NCBI GenBank assembly: GCA_902614905.1
Contig: CACMMN010000002.1
Coordinates: 96,879 to 160,878, forward strand
DNA from: an uncultured Pelagibacteraceae bacterium
Lineage (GTDB): Bacteria > Pseudomonadota > Alphaproteobacteria > Pelagibacterales > Pelagibacteraceae
Direction: 5' to 3'
DNA length: 64,000 bases
Part shown: positions 23,865 to 33,695 of the stretch, piece by piece
Position numbering within the stretch: the first letter of the stretch is position 1
Layout: each line of letters starts with the position of its first letter
The notes under the pieces: model-generated
The model's input: the letters and a program-made list of their open reading frames with translations, nothing else
What the model was told of the DNA's origin: nothing
Database searches by the model: none
Made by a program: the position numbers and the translations under genes

Positions 23865-25134
23865 CTGGTTTATAAGGTCCTTCTTGTTTTACACTAATAT
23901 AATCTGCTTGTTCTTTAGACAACTTAGTCAACTTGGCTCCAACTTTTTCTAAATGAAGCATAGCAACTTTTTCGTCTAGATGTTTTGGTAAAACATAAAC
24001 TTTTTTTTCATATTTATCAGAATTATTCCATAATTCTATCTGAGCTGTAACTTGATTTGTAAATGATGCACTCATAACAAAACTTGGGTGTCCAGTCGCG
24101 CATCCTAAATTTACTAATCTTCCCTCTGCAAGTAAAATTATTCTTTTTTTGCTAGGGAGCTCTATTTCATGCACCTGAGGTTTTATTTCATCCCACTTAT
24201 AATTTCTAAGCGCTTCAACCTGAATTTCATTATCAAAGTGGCCGATATTACAAAGTATTGCTCTATCTTTCATGTCTCTCATGTGATCTGCTGTTATAAT
24301 ATCTTTATTTCCAGTGGCAGTCACAACTATGTCAGCATGCTTGATCATGTCATCCATTAAGACTACTTCATAACCTTCCATAGCTGCTTGCAATGCACAA
24401 ATTGGATCTGTTTCGGTTATCATTACTCTTGCACCAGCTTGTCTTAATGATGCGGCACTACCTTTTCCTACATCCCCGAAACCAGCTACTATAGCTACTT
24501 TTCCTGACATCATTACATCGGTCGCTCTTTTGATACCGTCTACTAAGCTTTCCCTACAGCCATATAAATTATCAAATTTTGATTTTGTAACAGAGTCATT
24601 TACGTTAATCGCCGGAACCAAAAGAGTTCCTTCGCTTTCCATTTTTTTTAAAGCTAAAACACCTGTTGTTGTCTCTTCTGACAATCCTTTAATATCTTTC
24701 ATAAGATGTTTATAATCCTTATGCATTAAAGCTGTTAGGTCTCCCCCATCATCTAGGATCATGTTAGGTTTCCAATCTTTTTTTCCTTCAATAGTTTGCC
24801 TTACACACCACCAATATTCGTCCTCAGTTTCACCTTTCCATGCAAAAACTGGAGTTCCAGATTTTGCGATAGCCGCAGCAGCGTGATCTTGAGTAGAAAA
24901 TATATTACAAGATGACCATCTGCACTCAGCGCCAAGATCAACTAAAGTCTCAATTAAGACTGCAGTTTGTATTGTCATATGCAAACATCCTAAAATCCTT
25001 GCACCCTTTAATGGACTCTTACCCTTATATTCTTTTCGTAATGCCATTAGACCTGGCATTTCAGTCTCTGCGAGAGAAATTTCTTTCCTTCCAAAATCAG
25101 CTAAATTGATATCTTTTACTTTGTAATCAGTCAT
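23848..25134 (-). CDS. ahcY: adenosylhomocysteinase
   Basis: AhcY hydrolyses S-adenosylhomocysteine to adenosine and homocysteine, closing the SAM cycle. The 428 residues show [17 protein letters not shown] at the substrate domain, the NAD-binding loop [36 protein letters not shown] and the C-terminal [13 protein letters not shown] that reaches into the partner subunit. It follows the chvI-chvG genes on the same strand with a 42-base gap. I see no SAH or SAM riboswitch in that gap. Confidence 0.97.
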   Translation of the reverse strand: MTDYKVKDINLADFGRKEISLAETEMPGLMALRKEYKGKSPLKGARILGCLHMTIQTAVLIETLVDLGAECRWSSCNIFSTQDHAAAAIAKSGTPVFAWKGETEDEYWWCVRQTIEGKKDWKPNMILDDGGDLTALMHKDYKHLMKDIKGLSEETTTGVLALKKMESEGTLLVPAINVNDSVTKSKFDNLYGCRESLVDGIKRATDVMMSGKVAIVAGFGDVGKGSAASLRQAGARVMITETDPICALQAAMEGYEVVLMDDMIKHADIVVTATGNKDIITADHMRDMKDRAILCNIGHFDNEIQVEALRNYKWDEIKPQVHEIELPSKKRIILLAEGRLVNLGCATGHPSFVMSASFTNQVTAQIELWNNSDKYEKKVYVLPKHLDEKVAMLHLEKVGAKLTKLSKEQADYISVKQEGPYKPDAYRY

Positions 25135-25176
25135 TTTTTTTCTGCTTGTACATTAATTCAAAATTAATTCAACTAG

Positions 25177-26715
25177 TCAATTTATGGTTGGAAAATAAAT
25201 ATCAACCCTTGCTCCATTTTTAACCTTATTATTTGATGCGTTAACACTCCCACCGTGTAAATCAACAAGATTTTTTACTATATTCAAACCTAGGCCAGAA
25301 TGTTCACCAAATTTTTCAGGTCTATTACTGTAAAATCTTTTGAAAATTTTTTCAGTATTTTTTTCTTTAAAACCTCTTCCTTCATCAACTACTGAAAGTT
25401 GGATTTTATTATTTTTATTTTTTTTTAGTTCGACAAAAATTTCCTTATTATCCTCGCTAAAAGAAATAGAATTTTCAAGAAGATTTGCTAAAACTTGTTC
25501 AATTCTATTTTCGATACCTTTAATAAAGTATCTTCCACCATTTTTTTGAATTTTAAAATTAATCTTAATTCCTCTTTTTGAAAAGTATATTCCATTGAAA
25601 TCATCAACAACTGAATTGATAACTTCCTCTAAATCGATATTCTTCATTTGCTCTTGAGTTATAGCAACTTCATCTTTTAGCATTTGCGAATAGTCCGTAA
25701 TTAGTCTTTCAATTCTTTCAACATCGTGCGATAAAATTTTTACTAATTTTTCTTTCTCGCTGTTACTACTTGTTTCACTTAAAATTTCTGAAGCACTTTT
25801 TAATGATGCAAGTGGGTTTCTAATCTCGTGTACTAAATCGGTAGAAAAGTTTTCCGCTGTATTTACTCTTTTTTGTAACTCATTTGTCATATCACTTAAT
25901 GAGTGTGACAACATTCCTAATTCATCATTTCTTTTTGCTAAATTTGTTATATCAACTCTTTTTTTACTTCTCTCTTTAATACTTTGAGTAAAATTAACTA
26001 AATTCTTGATTGGCTTTAAAAAATACTTATTTAAAACTAAGGAAAAAATAAAAATTACAATTCCTACAAATATAGCAGTACGTATTATAAAAGTTTTTCT
26101 TTCATTAATCGCAGTTTTAATCTCATTTGCATTTTCTGAAATTAATAAATAACCAGATTGTGTATCATTTATTATTAAGTTTTTTACAGTAGATAATTTG
26201 AATTGTTGATAGCTTTCAGTTGTAAAAGTAAATGGTTTACCAAAATTAGTTGAAGAAGCATAATTTGATATTTTTTCTTTTAGCTCTGTTTCTTTTTTTT
26301 GGTTTATTTTATCTTCTTGTGTAACTATATCATTATTCTTTGTGGAAATATCAAATTCAACAATATCAATTCTCTGACTAAATGACCTGGGATCTAAGTC
26401 TAAAGTGTTAGTGTCCGCTATTATATCATAATCTTCATCTAAAAATACTACTCTATCAACGCTCTGAAATAGAAATCTTTTAGAAAATAAAAAATTTTTT
26501 ATATCCTCTTTGTTAAATTTAACATTCAGTCTATTTAGATTTTGTATAGTATTGTTTAAGATTTGAATGTGTATTGAAGTTTTTTTTTTAATTAAATTTG
26601 GTTGAATGTAACTTAAATAGATTATTGTTAGTGAACCTATAAACAAAAAGATAATTAGATTAATAAATAAGAATTTCTTTAAAATTGATAAATTTTTAAT
26701 AATTGAGGAAAACAT
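25177..26715 (-). CDS. chvG: sensor histidine kinase, ChvG-like
   Basis: A 512-residue membrane sensor. Membrane helices lie at about residues 14-36 and 208-230, enclosing a periplasmic domain of about 170 residues (VVFLDEDYDIIADTNTLDLD). These are followed by HAMP, the phospho-acceptor His296 in STDLVHEIRNPLASL, and the ATPase domain with N-box LANLLENSISFSED, G1 VVDEGRGF and G2 EHSGLGLNIV. In rhizobia, ChvG (ExoS) with ChvI senses envelope or acid stress and controls surface polysaccharide and metabolism. Its first codon overlaps the chvI stop by one base. Confidence 0.88.
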   Translation of the reverse strand: MFSSIIKNLSILKKFLFINLIIFLFIGSLTIIYLSYIQPNLIKKKTSIHIQILNNTIQNLNRLNVKFNKEDIKNFLFSKRFLFQSVDRVVFLDEDYDIIADTNTLDLDPRSFSQRIDIVEFDISTKNNDIVTQEDKINQKKETELKEKISNYASSTNFGKPFTFTTESYQQFKLSTVKNLIINDTQSGYLLISENANEIKTAINERKTFIIRTAIFVGIVIFIFSLVLNKYFLKPIKNLVNFTQSIKERSKKRVDITNLAKRNDELGMLSHSLSDMTNELQKRVNTAENFSTDLVHEIRNPLASLKSASEILSETSSNSEKEKLVKILSHDVERIERLITDYSQMLKDEVAITQEQMKNIDLEEVINSVVDDFNGIYFSKRGIKINFKIQKNGGRYFIKGIENRIEQVLANLLENSISFSEDNKEIFVELKKNKNNKIQLSVVDEGRGFKEKNTEKIFKRFYSNRPEKFGEHSGLGLNIVKNLVDLHGGSVNASNNKVKNGARVDIYFPTIN

Positions 26716-27413
26716 TAACTAACATTCCATCTGTAACCACTGCCATATCTAGTTTCAATAGCTGAAAAATTTTCATCGACTTTTTTAAATTTTTTCCTAA
26801 TTCTTTTCACATGGCTATCAATTGTTCTATCCTCTATATCTGTATCTTCTCTATAAGCAATATCCATCAATTGCGCTCTTTCTTTTATTATTCCTGGTCT
26901 TTTTGCTAATTCTTGAACTATTAAAAATTCAGTAGTTGTTAATTTATCTGGTAGTTGTTTGCCACCCCATTCACATTCTAATTGGGACGGATCAAGTTTA
27001 AGTTTGCCGTGATTAATAATATTTTTTGTGTCCTCAATATTAACATTCTTTTTTCTTAACTGGACACGAATTCTTTCAATTAAAACTTTTATAGAAAAAC
27101 CTCCAGATTTTTTCACGAAATCATCTGCGCCAAGTTTTAGTCCTAATAGTTCATCTACTTCCTCATCTTTGGAAGTTAAAAAAATTACTGGGAGAGAAGT
27201 TTTTTTTCTTAATTTTTTAAGTAATTCTTCTCCATCCATTTTTGGCATTTTAATATCAATTATAGCTAGATCTGGAGGTGTTCTGGATAAACCAATCAGC
27301 GCACTTTCTCCATCCAAATATGTTTGAACTTTAAATCCTTCTTTTTCTAAAGCTATACTAATGCTAGTTAGAATATTTCTATCATCATCTACTAATGCAA
27401 TTGTTTGAGTCAT
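26715..27413 (-). CDS. chvI: OmpR-family response regulator, ChvI-like
   Basis: A 232-residue response regulator. The receiver domain has the acidic pocket ALVDDDRN, phospho-acceptor Asp53 in [11 protein letters not shown] and the Lys of [11 protein letters not shown]. The winged-helix DNA-binding domain (about 130-232) contains [17 protein letters not shown] and [15 protein letters not shown]. It is paired one-to-one with the ChvG-like kinase downstream. In many alphaproteobacteria chvI-chvG is followed by hprK and PTS genes before ahcY; here ahcY follows directly. Confidence 0.9.
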   Translation of the reverse strand: MTQTIALVDDDRNILTSISIALEKEGFKVQTYLDGESALIGLSRTPPDLAIIDIKMPKMDGEELLKKLRKKTSLPVIFLTSKDEEVDELLGLKLGADDFVKKSGGFSIKVLIERIRVQLRKKNVNIEDTKNIINHGKLKLDPSQLECEWGGKQLPDKLTTTEFLIVQELAKRPGIIKERAQLMDIAYREDTDIEDRTIDSHVKRIRKKFKKVDENFSAIETRYGSGYRWNVS

Positions 27414-27461
27414 GCAGTAATTAAAAATACTAAATTGTTATAATTTGGGCAATAGTTTATC

Positions 27462-30236
27462 TTATTGTAACAAGCCCCAATTTTCGCCAATATTAACATC
27501 TACAAGTATTGGAATTGAAAATGAATGCAAATCACTTTTTTGAACACTTTTCATTCCATTCTCTACTAATTTTTTTATATTTTCTATTTTGTCTGTCTTA
27601 ACCTCAAAAATTAATTCATCATGAATTTGTAAAAGTAACTTGCAGTCTTTTATTTTTTTAACTTTAATTTTTTCGTAAATATTGATCATTGCCATTCTCA
27701 TTAGCTCAGATGCTGATCCTTGAATTGGTGCATTAATAGCGGCTCTTTCTTGAAAATTTCTTACATTAAAATTTTTATCGTTAATTCCTGTTATATGAGT
27801 TCTTCTTCCAAAGATATTATTAACATATCCACTTTTTCTACAAAAATTTATAGTAGTTGACATATAATCTTTAATCTCAGGGAATTTTTTAAAGTAAGAT
27901 TTAAGAAATTGATCAGCTTCACTAGTTGTCACAGAGATTTGTTTTGCAAGACCATACTGAGAAATACCATAAATTATTCCAAAATTGATTGCTTTTGCTT
28001 TGCGCCTCAGCTCAGATGTAACATCTTTTGTTTTTACATTAAAAACCTGGCTTGCTGTTAATGAATGTATGTCCTCTTTATTGTTGAAAGCTTTTTTAAG
28101 TTCTTTAACATCTGCAAGATCAGCAAGTATTCTCATCTCGATTTGATTATAATCTGCAGATAAAAGGATGCATCCTTTATCTGAAATAAATGCTTTTCTA
28201 ATTTCTTTTCCATCATTAGATTTAATCGGAATATTCTGTAAATTGGGATCACTTGATGCCAATCTACCTGTTGTCGTAGCAGCTAATAAAAAACTAGTAT
28301 GCACTCTACTTGTATTAGGATTTAAGAATTCTGGTAAAGAGTCTGAATAAGTATTTTTTAATTTTGTTAGCTGTCTCCACTCTAAAACGAGTTGTGGTAA
28401 CTCATGGCCTTTGTAAGCGAGATCTTCTAATACGCTAGCACCAGTAGCAAAACTACCTTTTTTCGTTTTTTTTAGAGCAGATATTTTCAAATCATTATAT
28501 AATACTTCTCCAAGTTGCTTGGTTGATCCAATTTTAAATTCTTTTTTTGATATTTTAAAAATTTTTTTTTCTAAATCGGAGATTTTTTTTTGAAAATTTT
28601 CAGACAATTTATTCAAAAATTTTTTGTCGAGTTTGATTCCATTCATTTCCATATGTGCCAAAATTTTAATTAATGGTTTTTCAAAAGTCTCATAGATATA
28701 CATTAATTTTTCATTTTTGAGGTTGGTTAAAAATTTTTTGTAAAGCCTGAAAGTAATATCTGCATCTTCGGCCGCATAATCCTTTGCAACTTCAACTTCA
28801 ACTTCACTAAAATTTATTTGTTTTTTTCCACTTCCAACAAGATCTTTATATGAAATTGTTTTGTGACCTAAATGAATCTCTGCCAAAGTATCCATATTGT
28901 GTCTATTTTTTCCAGCATCCAAAACATAAGACATTAACATTGTGTCTTCTAATGGTTCTATATCAATTCCTCTTCGATATAAAATAATATAATCAAATTT
29001 AATATTTTGACCGATCTTTTTAATACTTTTGTCTTCTAGAACGTGTTGTAATTTTTTTAATACATTTCTTTCGTTTAAATTCTTAAAATTTTTATGATTT
29101 AAAGGGATGTAATAAGCTTCACCAACTTTTTGTGAAATAGATATACCAATAAGTTCGGCTTGGTGTGGATCAAGAGAGCTTGTCTCAGTATCAATTGATA
29201 TTTCACCTTCCTGTTCAATTTTAGATATTAATTCACTTAATTCATTTTCATTTTCTATTAATACATACTTTTTTTTATTAATTTTACTTTCAGACTTATC
29301 CTGGAAAAATGGTTTTTTATTGGTTTCAAAATCAACCTCCCCATAAGTAGATATTGCTGAACTTAATAATCTATTGAATTCCATATCTCTTAAAAAATTA
29401 TACAATTTTTTTTTATCAATCTGTTTTAAAATAAAATTGCTGAATGGAACTTTGACGGGTACATCTTTTTTTAACGTAACCAGTTTTTTGCTAATTATTG
29501 CTTTTTGTTTATTTTTAACAAGTGTCTCTCTTCTTTTATTTTGTTTAATATTTTTTGAATTTGATAGAAGATTTTCTAGGGTGCCATACTCTTTTATTAA
29601 TTCTGCTGCAGTCTTAATTCCTATACCGGGTACACCTGGTACATTATCACTGCTATCTCCTGCTAAAGATTGGACATCTATTATTTTCTCTGCCTCTACT
29701 CCAAATTTTTTTTCAATATCTTCTTCATTGATGAATTTATTTTTCATCGGGTCGTAAATTCGTATATTTTTTTTATACAACTGCATCAAATCTTTATCAG
29801 AGGATACTATTGTAACACCTCCCCCTTTTTTTATTATTTGTTCACTATAAGTTGCAATTAAGTCATCTGCTTCATAATTAATGAGTTCTATAGATGGTAA
29901 ATTAAAAGCCTCTACAGATTTTCTAATATACTCAAATTGTGGAATTAAATCATCGGGTGCATCTGACCTATTTGCTTTATACTCAGAATAAATTTCATTT
30001 CTAAAATTTTTTCTAGCAGAGTCGAATATAACAGCAAAATGTGTAGGTTTAGATTTATTGTCAGAGGATTTTGCATCTTCTAATAATTTGAATAGCATGT
30101 TGCAAAATCCGGCAACAGCTCCAGTTGGTAGCCCATCAGATTTTCTAGATAAAGGTGGTAATGCATAGTAAGCTCTGAATATATATCCAGATCCATCGAT
30201 TAAATAGTAATTTTCTTTTTTGGATGTTTTGCTCAT
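27462..30236 (-). CDS. polA: DNA polymerase I
   Basis: A complete 924-residue family A polymerase for Okazaki fragment processing and repair. The 5'-3' nuclease domain (about residues 1-300) includes YEADDLIATY and LAGDSSDNVPGVPGIG. The 3'-5' exonuclease domain (about 325-510) keeps its metal acids in ISIDTETSSLDP and YAAEDADIT, so proofreading is probably active. The polymerase domain (to 924) has TGRLASSDPNLQNIPI, LSADYNQIEMRILADL, the O-helix RRKAKAINFGIIYGIS and LQIHDELIFEV. It is a single gene, back to back with an ABC ATPase. Confidence 0.97.
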   Translation of the reverse strand: MSKTSKKENYYLIDGSGYIFRAYYALPPLSRKSDGLPTGAVAGFCNMLFKLLEDAKSSDNKSKPTHFAVIFDSARKNFRNEIYSEYKANRSDAPDDLIPQFEYIRKSVEAFNLPSIELINYEADDLIATYSEQIIKKGGGVTIVSSDKDLMQLYKKNIRIYDPMKNKFINEEDIEKKFGVEAEKIIDVQSLAGDSSDNVPGVPGIGIKTAAELIKEYGTLENLLSNSKNIKQNKRRETLVKNKQKAIISKKLVTLKKDVPVKVPFSNFILKQIDKKKLYNFLRDMEFNRLLSSAISTYGEVDFETNKKPFFQDKSESKINKKKYVLIENENELSELISKIEQEGEISIDTETSSLDPHQAELIGISISQKVGEAYYIPLNHKNFKNLNERNVLKKLQHVLEDKSIKKIGQNIKFDYIILYRRGIDIEPLEDTMLMSYVLDAGKNRHNMDTLAEIHLGHKTISYKDLVGSGKKQINFSEVEVEVAKDYAAEDADITFRLYKKFLTNLKNEKLMYIYETFEKPLIKILAHMEMNGIKLDKKFLNKLSENFQKKISDLEKKIFKISKKEFKIGSTKQLGEVLYNDLKISALKKTKKGSFATGASVLEDLAYKGHELPQLVLEWRQLTKLKNTYSDSLPEFLNPNTSRVHTSFLLAATTTGRLASSDPNLQNIPIKSNDGKEIRKAFISDKGCILLSADYNQIEMRILADLADVKELKKAFNNKEDIHSLTASQVFNVKTKDVTSELRRKAKAINFGIIYGISQYGLAKQISVTTSEADQFLKSYFKKFPEIKDYMSTTINFCRKSGYVNNIFGRRTHITGINDKNFNVRNFQERAAINAPIQGSASELMRMAMINIYEKIKVKKIKDCKLLLQIHDELIFEVKTDKIENIKKLVENGMKSVQKSDLHSFSIPILVDVNIGENWGLLQ

Positions 30237-30286
30237 TAATAAATTTTATTTTAATTTATCTTAATGTTATAATTCTATAAATCTAA

Positions 30287-31204
30287 ATGAATAATAAAAT
30301 TGTACTTTCTGTCAAAAATTTAAACAAAACCTACAACAAAAAAATTCATGCTCTTAAAAATTTAAACTTAGAGGTGAAAGAAGGAGAAATTTTTGGCTTA
30401 TTGGGTCCGAATGGTGCGGGAAAAAGTACTTTTATAAATATCCTTGCAGGACTAACTACTAAAACCTCTGGAGATGTAGATGTTTGGGGATTCAATTTAG
30501 ACAAAAACCCAAGACAAGTAAGAGCCTCACTAGGGATAGTCCCTCAAGAGATAAATGTTGATCCTTTTTTTACACCAAAAAAATTATTGGAACTTCAGGC
30601 TGGTCTTTATGGTGTAAAAAAAAAAGATAGAATTACAGATACTATATTAGATCTAGTCTCTCTTAATGAAAAAGCTAATAGCTACACTAGAAATTTATCA
30701 GGTGGTATGCAGAGGAGACTTTTAATTGCAAAAGCATTGGTGCATAAGCCACCAATTGTAATCTTAGATGAACCTACTGCTGGAGTTGATGTCGAGTTAA
30801 GAAAGAAATTATTAGATAATGTTAAATCATTAAGAAACATAGGAGTAACAATTATACTTACCACTCATTATTTATCTGAAGCAGAAGAAATGTGTGACCG
30901 TATTGGTATTATAAATCAAGGAAATTTGATTGCACTAGAGACTACAGAAAATATGTTAAATAAAATACAAACAAAAATAGTTAAATTTTCGGTAAATAAA
31001 AAAGTAGAATTAATTGATACCTTAAAAAATGAATTTAAAATAATAAAGAATAATGAAAAAGAGCTTGTTGTCTCTTACGAAAAAAATATTATAAATATAC
31101 AAGAGATAATTGATGTTATCAAAAGCCAAGAAATTGATATTTTTGATGTACAATCAAGGGATCCAGATCTTGAGGATGTATTTATTAAATTGATAAAAAA
31201 CTAG
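30287..31204 (+). CDS. ABC transporter ATP-binding protein (ABC-2/YadG-like)
   Basis: A 305-residue ATPase. Walker A is LLGPNGAGKSTFINIL (about residues 37-52), the signature NLSGGMQRRLLIAKAL, Walker B IVILDEPTAGVD and the switch His in TTHYLSEAEEMCD. A C-terminal extension of about 75 residues, ending DLEDVFIKL, is typical of ATPases that pair with ABC-2 membrane subunits for drug, lipid or polysaccharide export. No permease gene is next to it; bioY follows after 32 bases. A TATAAT at 30268-30273 may be its -10. Confidence 0.92.
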   Translation: MNNKIVLSVKNLNKTYNKKIHALKNLNLEVKEGEIFGLLGPNGAGKSTFINILAGLTTKTSGDVDVWGFNLDKNPRQVRASLGIVPQEINVDPFFTPKKLLELQAGLYGVKKKDRITDTILDLVSLNEKANSYTRNLSGGMQRRLLIAKALVHKPPIVILDEPTAGVDVELRKKLLDNVKSLRNIGVTIILTTHYLSEAEEMCDRIGIINQGNLIALETTENMLNKIQTKIVKFSVNKKVELIDTLKNEFKIIKNNEKELVVSYEKNIINIQEIIDVIKSQEIDIFDVQSRDPDLEDVFIKLIKN

Positions 31205-31236
31205 ATAATTCTTTAACAAAAATATATAATAACACC

Positions 31237-31788
31237 ATGGATAGAATTCAATCAAATCAAAGTCAAAGAATTTTAAAAAATTTTTTTATAATTATCTTAG
31301 GAAGTTTAATTTTAACAATTTCAGCAAAAATAAAAATTCCCTTTTATCCTGTGCCAATGACAATGCAAACATTAGTAGTTTTGTTTTTGGGTATAGCATT
31401 CGGTTACAAAATTGGTTTATCGATAATTACAGTTTATTTACTTGAGGGAATACTGGGATTGCCAGTTTTTTCTAATTCCCCTGAAAAAGGAGTTGGTTTA
31501 GTTTATTTTACAGGACCAACTATGGGTTACTTAATTGGTTTTTTGAGTGCAGTTTTTTTGACAGGTTATTTTAACTTTGGAAAAAATATAATTCAAAATT
31601 TTTTTAAAATTCTTATATCAGTTTCAACTATTTATATTTTGGGATTAGCATGGCTAGGAAGTCTAATTGGATGGGATAAACCTATTTTTGATCTTGGAGC
31701 AAAACCTTTTTTATTAGCAGAACTATTCAAAATTTTGATTTTAACTTTTCTTGCTTCGAAACTCGTAAAGTTTAGAAAATCTATCTAG
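31237..31788 (+). CDS. bioY: biotin transporter BioY (ECF S component)
   Basis: A 183-residue membrane protein with six helices. The BioY signature KIPFYPVPMTMQTLVVLFLG (about residues 29-48) is clear, followed by LEGILGLPVF and GPTMGYLIGFL. It binds and imports biotin, alone or with an energising module. No bioM or bioN is nearby; the ABC ATPase upstream is of another type (ABC-2), so I do not pair them. Its last 8 bases overlap regA on the other strand. Confidence 0.93.
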   Translation: MDRIQSNQSQRILKNFFIIILGSLILTISAKIKIPFYPVPMTMQTLVVLFLGIAFGYKIGLSIITVYLLEGILGLPVFSNSPEKGVGLVYFTGPTMGYLIGFLSAVFLTGYFNFGKNIIQNFFKILISVSTIYILGLAWLGSLIGWDKPIFDLGAKPFLLAELFKILILTFLASKLVKFRKSI

Positions 31789-32341
31789 GTGACCTTTTCG
31801 ACAAAATTCTTTGAAGGGTCCTTCGATGCATCTTTAATCTTCTAGCTGTCTCAGAAACGTTTCTATTGCAAAGTTCGAATACTCTGTGAATATGTTCCCA
31901 TTTTACTCGATCAGCTGACATTGGATTTTCAGGCGGTTCTGCTTTTTTATTTGGATTAGCTAAAAGTGCCTTTTCAACATCATCTGCATCAGCGGGTTTT
32001 GCCAAATAATCTATTGCACCTTGTTTTATTGCCGCAACAGCTGTTGGGATGTTTCCATAACCTGTTAACATTACCACTCTGCTGTTTGCATTTGAATTTT
32101 GTATTTCTTTTACAACCTCAAGTCCGTTACCATCACCCAGTCTTAAGTCTACTACAGCAAAAGCTGGCTTATTATTTTTTACAACATCTAGACCTTTTTT
32201 TACACCTTCAGCTTGTGAAACCTTAAAGCCTTTCTTTTCCATAGCTCTTGCAAGCCTTTCTCTAAAAGGATTATCGTCATCTACAATTAGAAGCGATTTG
32301 TCTTCATATTCGTTTATGTTTTTTAGCTTTTCTGTCTCCAT
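31781..32341 (-). CDS. regA: RegA/PrrA/ActR-type redox response regulator
   Basis: A 186-residue regulator. The receiver has LLIVDDDNPFRERLARAM, phospho-acceptor Asp65 in AVVDLRLGDGNG and YLAKPADADDV. A proline-rich linker (PPENPMSADR) leads to a short Fis-type helix-turn-helix with ETARRLKMHRRTLQRILSK, nearly invariant in alphaproteobacterial RegA proteins, which control respiratory, carbon and nitrogen genes with redox state. No RegB kinase gene is adjacent. It converges on bioY and is divergent from the polyamine operon, whose leader lies upstream. Confidence 0.92.
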   Translation of the reverse strand: METEKLKNINEYEDKSLLIVDDDNPFRERLARAMEKKGFKVSQAEGVKKGLDVVKNNKPAFAVVDLRLGDGNGLEVVKEIQNSNANSRVVMLTGYGNIPTAVAAIKQGAIDYLAKPADADDVEKALLANPNKKAEPPENPMSADRVKWEHIHRVFELCNRNVSETARRLKMHRRTLQRILSKRSPR

Positions 32342-32457
32342 TGTAATAAGTATATGGTCATAAATCCTAAAATTTCAATAGTCTAAAAAAAACCAAAAAA
32401 CCTCATAATTTTTCTTTACATAGCTCACTATATAAGTAAAAAACGACTTACGAAAAT

Positions 32458-32484
32458 TGCATACAAGTTATGCAGTTTTTTTTT
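32458..32484 (+). promoter_or_regulatory. hairpin plus T-run in the ornithine decarboxylase leader
   Basis: TGCATA (32458-32463) pairs with TATGCA (32469-32474) around CAAGT, and a run of nine T residues follows, all about 27 bases ahead of the odc start. The form is that of an intrinsic terminator placed in a 5' leader, so attenuation is possible. Alphaproteobacterial ornithine decarboxylase genes are known to carry a conserved speF leader RNA; whether this is one needs a covariance-model search. The stem is short and A+T-rich. Confidence 0.45.
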
Positions 32485-32510
32485 GTTAAATTTTTTTTAA
32501 GGAGCTAAAA

Positions 32511-33689
32511 ATGAAAAAATTTAAATCGGTTTATGAACTGATAACTGAGTTAAAACCATCTGATCCAGTGTACTGCATCAGAAAAAAATCAATAAAAAAA
32601 GCTTCAAAATATTTTATAAAAAATTTCCCAGGTAGAATTTTATACGCAGTTAAAACTAATCCGAACAAAGAAGTTGTTAAAACATTAATTGAAAGTGGTA
32701 TAAAAAACTTTGATGTGGCATCTATTAAAGAAATCCAAGGCATAAAAGAAATAGATAGTTCTTTAGATTGCTCATACATGCATACGGTAAAAAGTAGAGA
32801 AGACATAAGGGATGCATATTTCAAATTTGGGGTTAAAGCATTCTCGCTGGATACTAAGGACGAACTAATCAAAATTCTAGAAACTACTAACCACGCAAAT
32901 GATTTAGAATTATATGTAAGAATTGCAGTTTCAAATGAGCACGCAGAAATTGATTTGTCAAAAAAATTTGGTGTTAATAATAATGAGGCCTCAGGTCTAA
33001 TCAGACTTGCCAATCAGTATACAAAAAAATTAGGTTTAAGTTTTCATGTTGGTTCTCAATGCATGCACCCAATATCTTATACAAAAGGAATAACTGAAAT
33101 TGGAAATTTAATTAAGAAAACAAAAATTGTACCAAAAGTAATTAATATAGGTGGAGGTTTTCCAACTATTTATCCAGACTTAATTCCTCAGTCTTTGAAT
33201 AGCTACTTTGAGGAAATAAAAAAATCATTAAATACTCTCAAAATAGATAAATTGCCAGAAATTATATGTGAGCCCGGTAGAGCACTGGTGGCAGAATCAG
33301 GTTCAACAATTGTAAGAGTAAATTTAAGAAAAAAACAAAAGCTTTATATTAATGATGGCACTTATGGAACTTTATTTGATGGAGGTGTTCCAAATATAGT
33401 TTATCCATCAAGACTTATTACAAATGGTAGAATGATATCAAAAAAAATGACAGCATTTGATTTCTATGGTCCAACGTGTGATAGCATGGATTATATGAAA
33501 GGTCCTTTTATACTTCCAAACAATATAAAGGAAAATGATTACATAGAACTAGGACAACTTGGTGCTTATGGTCTTACATTTAGAACACAGTTTAATGGGT
33601 TTTATTCCGACAAAATTTATGAAGTTGATGATGAACCTATAATGTCTATGTATGATAAAGATAAAAGCAAAAGTTACTTGGTTGCTTAA
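32511..33689 (+). CDS. ornithine decarboxylase, PLP fold III (SpeC/ODC family)
   Basis: A 392-residue enzyme making putrescine from ornithine. The PLP lysine is Lys48 in YAVKTNPNKEV. FHVGSQCMHP, INIGGGFPT and CEPGRALVAESG are the PLP phosphate and ring contacts, and the catalytic Cys323 is in YGPTCDSMD across the dimer. These fit eukaryotic-type ODC as found in alphaproteobacteria; some relatives act on lysine as well. A good ribosome site (AAGGAG) precedes the ATG. It is the first gene of a three-gene polyamine operon; 6 bases separate it from the next. Confidence 0.92.
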   Translation: MKKFKSVYELITELKPSDPVYCIRKKSIKKASKYFIKNFPGRILYAVKTNPNKEVVKTLIESGIKNFDVASIKEIQGIKEIDSSLDCSYMHTVKSREDIRDAYFKFGVKAFSLDTKDELIKILETTNHANDLELYVRIAVSNEHAEIDLSKKFGVNNNEASGLIRLANQYTKKLGLSFHVGSQCMHPISYTKGITEIGNLIKKTKIVPKVINIGGGFPTIYPDLIPQSLNSYFEEIKKSLNTLKIDKLPEIICEPGRALVAESGSTIVRVNLRKKQKLYINDGTYGTLFDGGVPNIVYPSRLITNGRMISKKMTAFDFYGPTCDSMDYMKGPFILPNNIKENDYIELGQLGAYGLTFRTQFNGFYSDKIYEVDDEPIMSMYDKDKSKSYLVA

Positions 33690-33695
33690 AATCCT

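Noticed and set aside
25135..25176. SAM or SAH riboswitch before ahcY
   Set aside because: The 42-base gap has no recognisable aptamer motif and is too short.
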